39,718 nt of DNA, from the NCBI GenBank assembly GCA_018882975.1, contig VEQZ01000010.1, positions 1-39,718 of the forward strand. The letters are read 5' to 3'. Below, in pieces: positions 34,720 through 39,718 of the stretch. How positions within the stretch are numbered: the first letter of the stretch is position 1; each line of letters begins with the position of its first letter. Made by a program: the position numbers and the translations under genes. The notes beneath the pieces were generated by a model. It ran no database searches. It was given only the letters and a program-made list of their open reading frames with translations, and was not told the origin of the DNA. This stretch comes from Rhodocyclaceae bacterium. GTDB taxonomy: Bacteria; Pseudomonadota; Gammaproteobacteria; Burkholderiales; UBA3065.

Positions 34720-39718
<4,999 letters not shown>

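Overview
The window is GC-rich, gene-dense chromosomal DNA, most likely from a betaproteobacterium or a closely related gammaproteobacterium. This rests on gene order and family subtype, not on a marker gene: the proteobacterial-type gshA-gshB followed by an EIIA-Man-type PTS protein and HPr; a MidA-like methyltransferase beside a pteridine reductase and ttcA; lpxH-ppiB-ppiA next to cysS; a short-form HisG with separate HisI and HisE; and gltBD next to the his genes. No tRNA, rRNA, CRISPR array or transposase gene was found. The DUF3427 gene at the left edge and gltD at the right edge are cut by the window.

Layout. 1-823: tail of a DUF3427 protein and a small three-helix membrane protein. 877-5489: argH divergent from gshA-gshB (glutathione synthesis), then EIIA and HPr. 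5498-8264: lnt (lipoprotein acylation) converging on a MidA-like methyltransferase, with a 166-bp imperfect palindrome filling the space between them. 8288-10962: pteridine reductase, lpxO, ttcA. 10969-13157 (minus strand): ppiA-ppiB-lpxH, divergent from cysS. 13378-16427: cysS, an ELM1-family protein and a 2-oxoglutarate/Fe(II) oxygenase. 16447-17042 (minus): an antitoxin-toxin pair. 17307-23506: lysS, bifunctional mnmC and a Cu+-type P1B ATPase. 23547-34196: the histidine genes. 34229-39718: a HIT protein, gltB and the start of gltD.

The his locus is the most unusual part. hisG-hisD are followed within a few bases by a four-gene module (SxtJ-like membrane protein, 49-aa DUF5989 protein, NodU/TobZ-type carbamoyltransferase, membrane-anchored SGNH hydrolase). 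Next comes hisC on the opposite strand, then hisB-hisH-hisA-hisF-hisI-hisE restarting from its own predicted promoter. Sample lines of the module are about 58-62% GC against about 73% in hisD and hisB, so it looks acquired. It is the best candidate here for a poorly described system, plausibly O-carbamoylation of a cell-surface glycan. Other signals that genes alone do not explain are the lnt/midA palindrome, a low-GC mosaic patch inside gltB, in-frame low-conservation insertions in MnmC and CopA, and several hairpins in leaders and gene junctions.

Start codons were chosen from family N-termini, spacing and Shine-Dalgarno matches. Promoters are visual matches to sigma70-type elements and are weak evidence individually.
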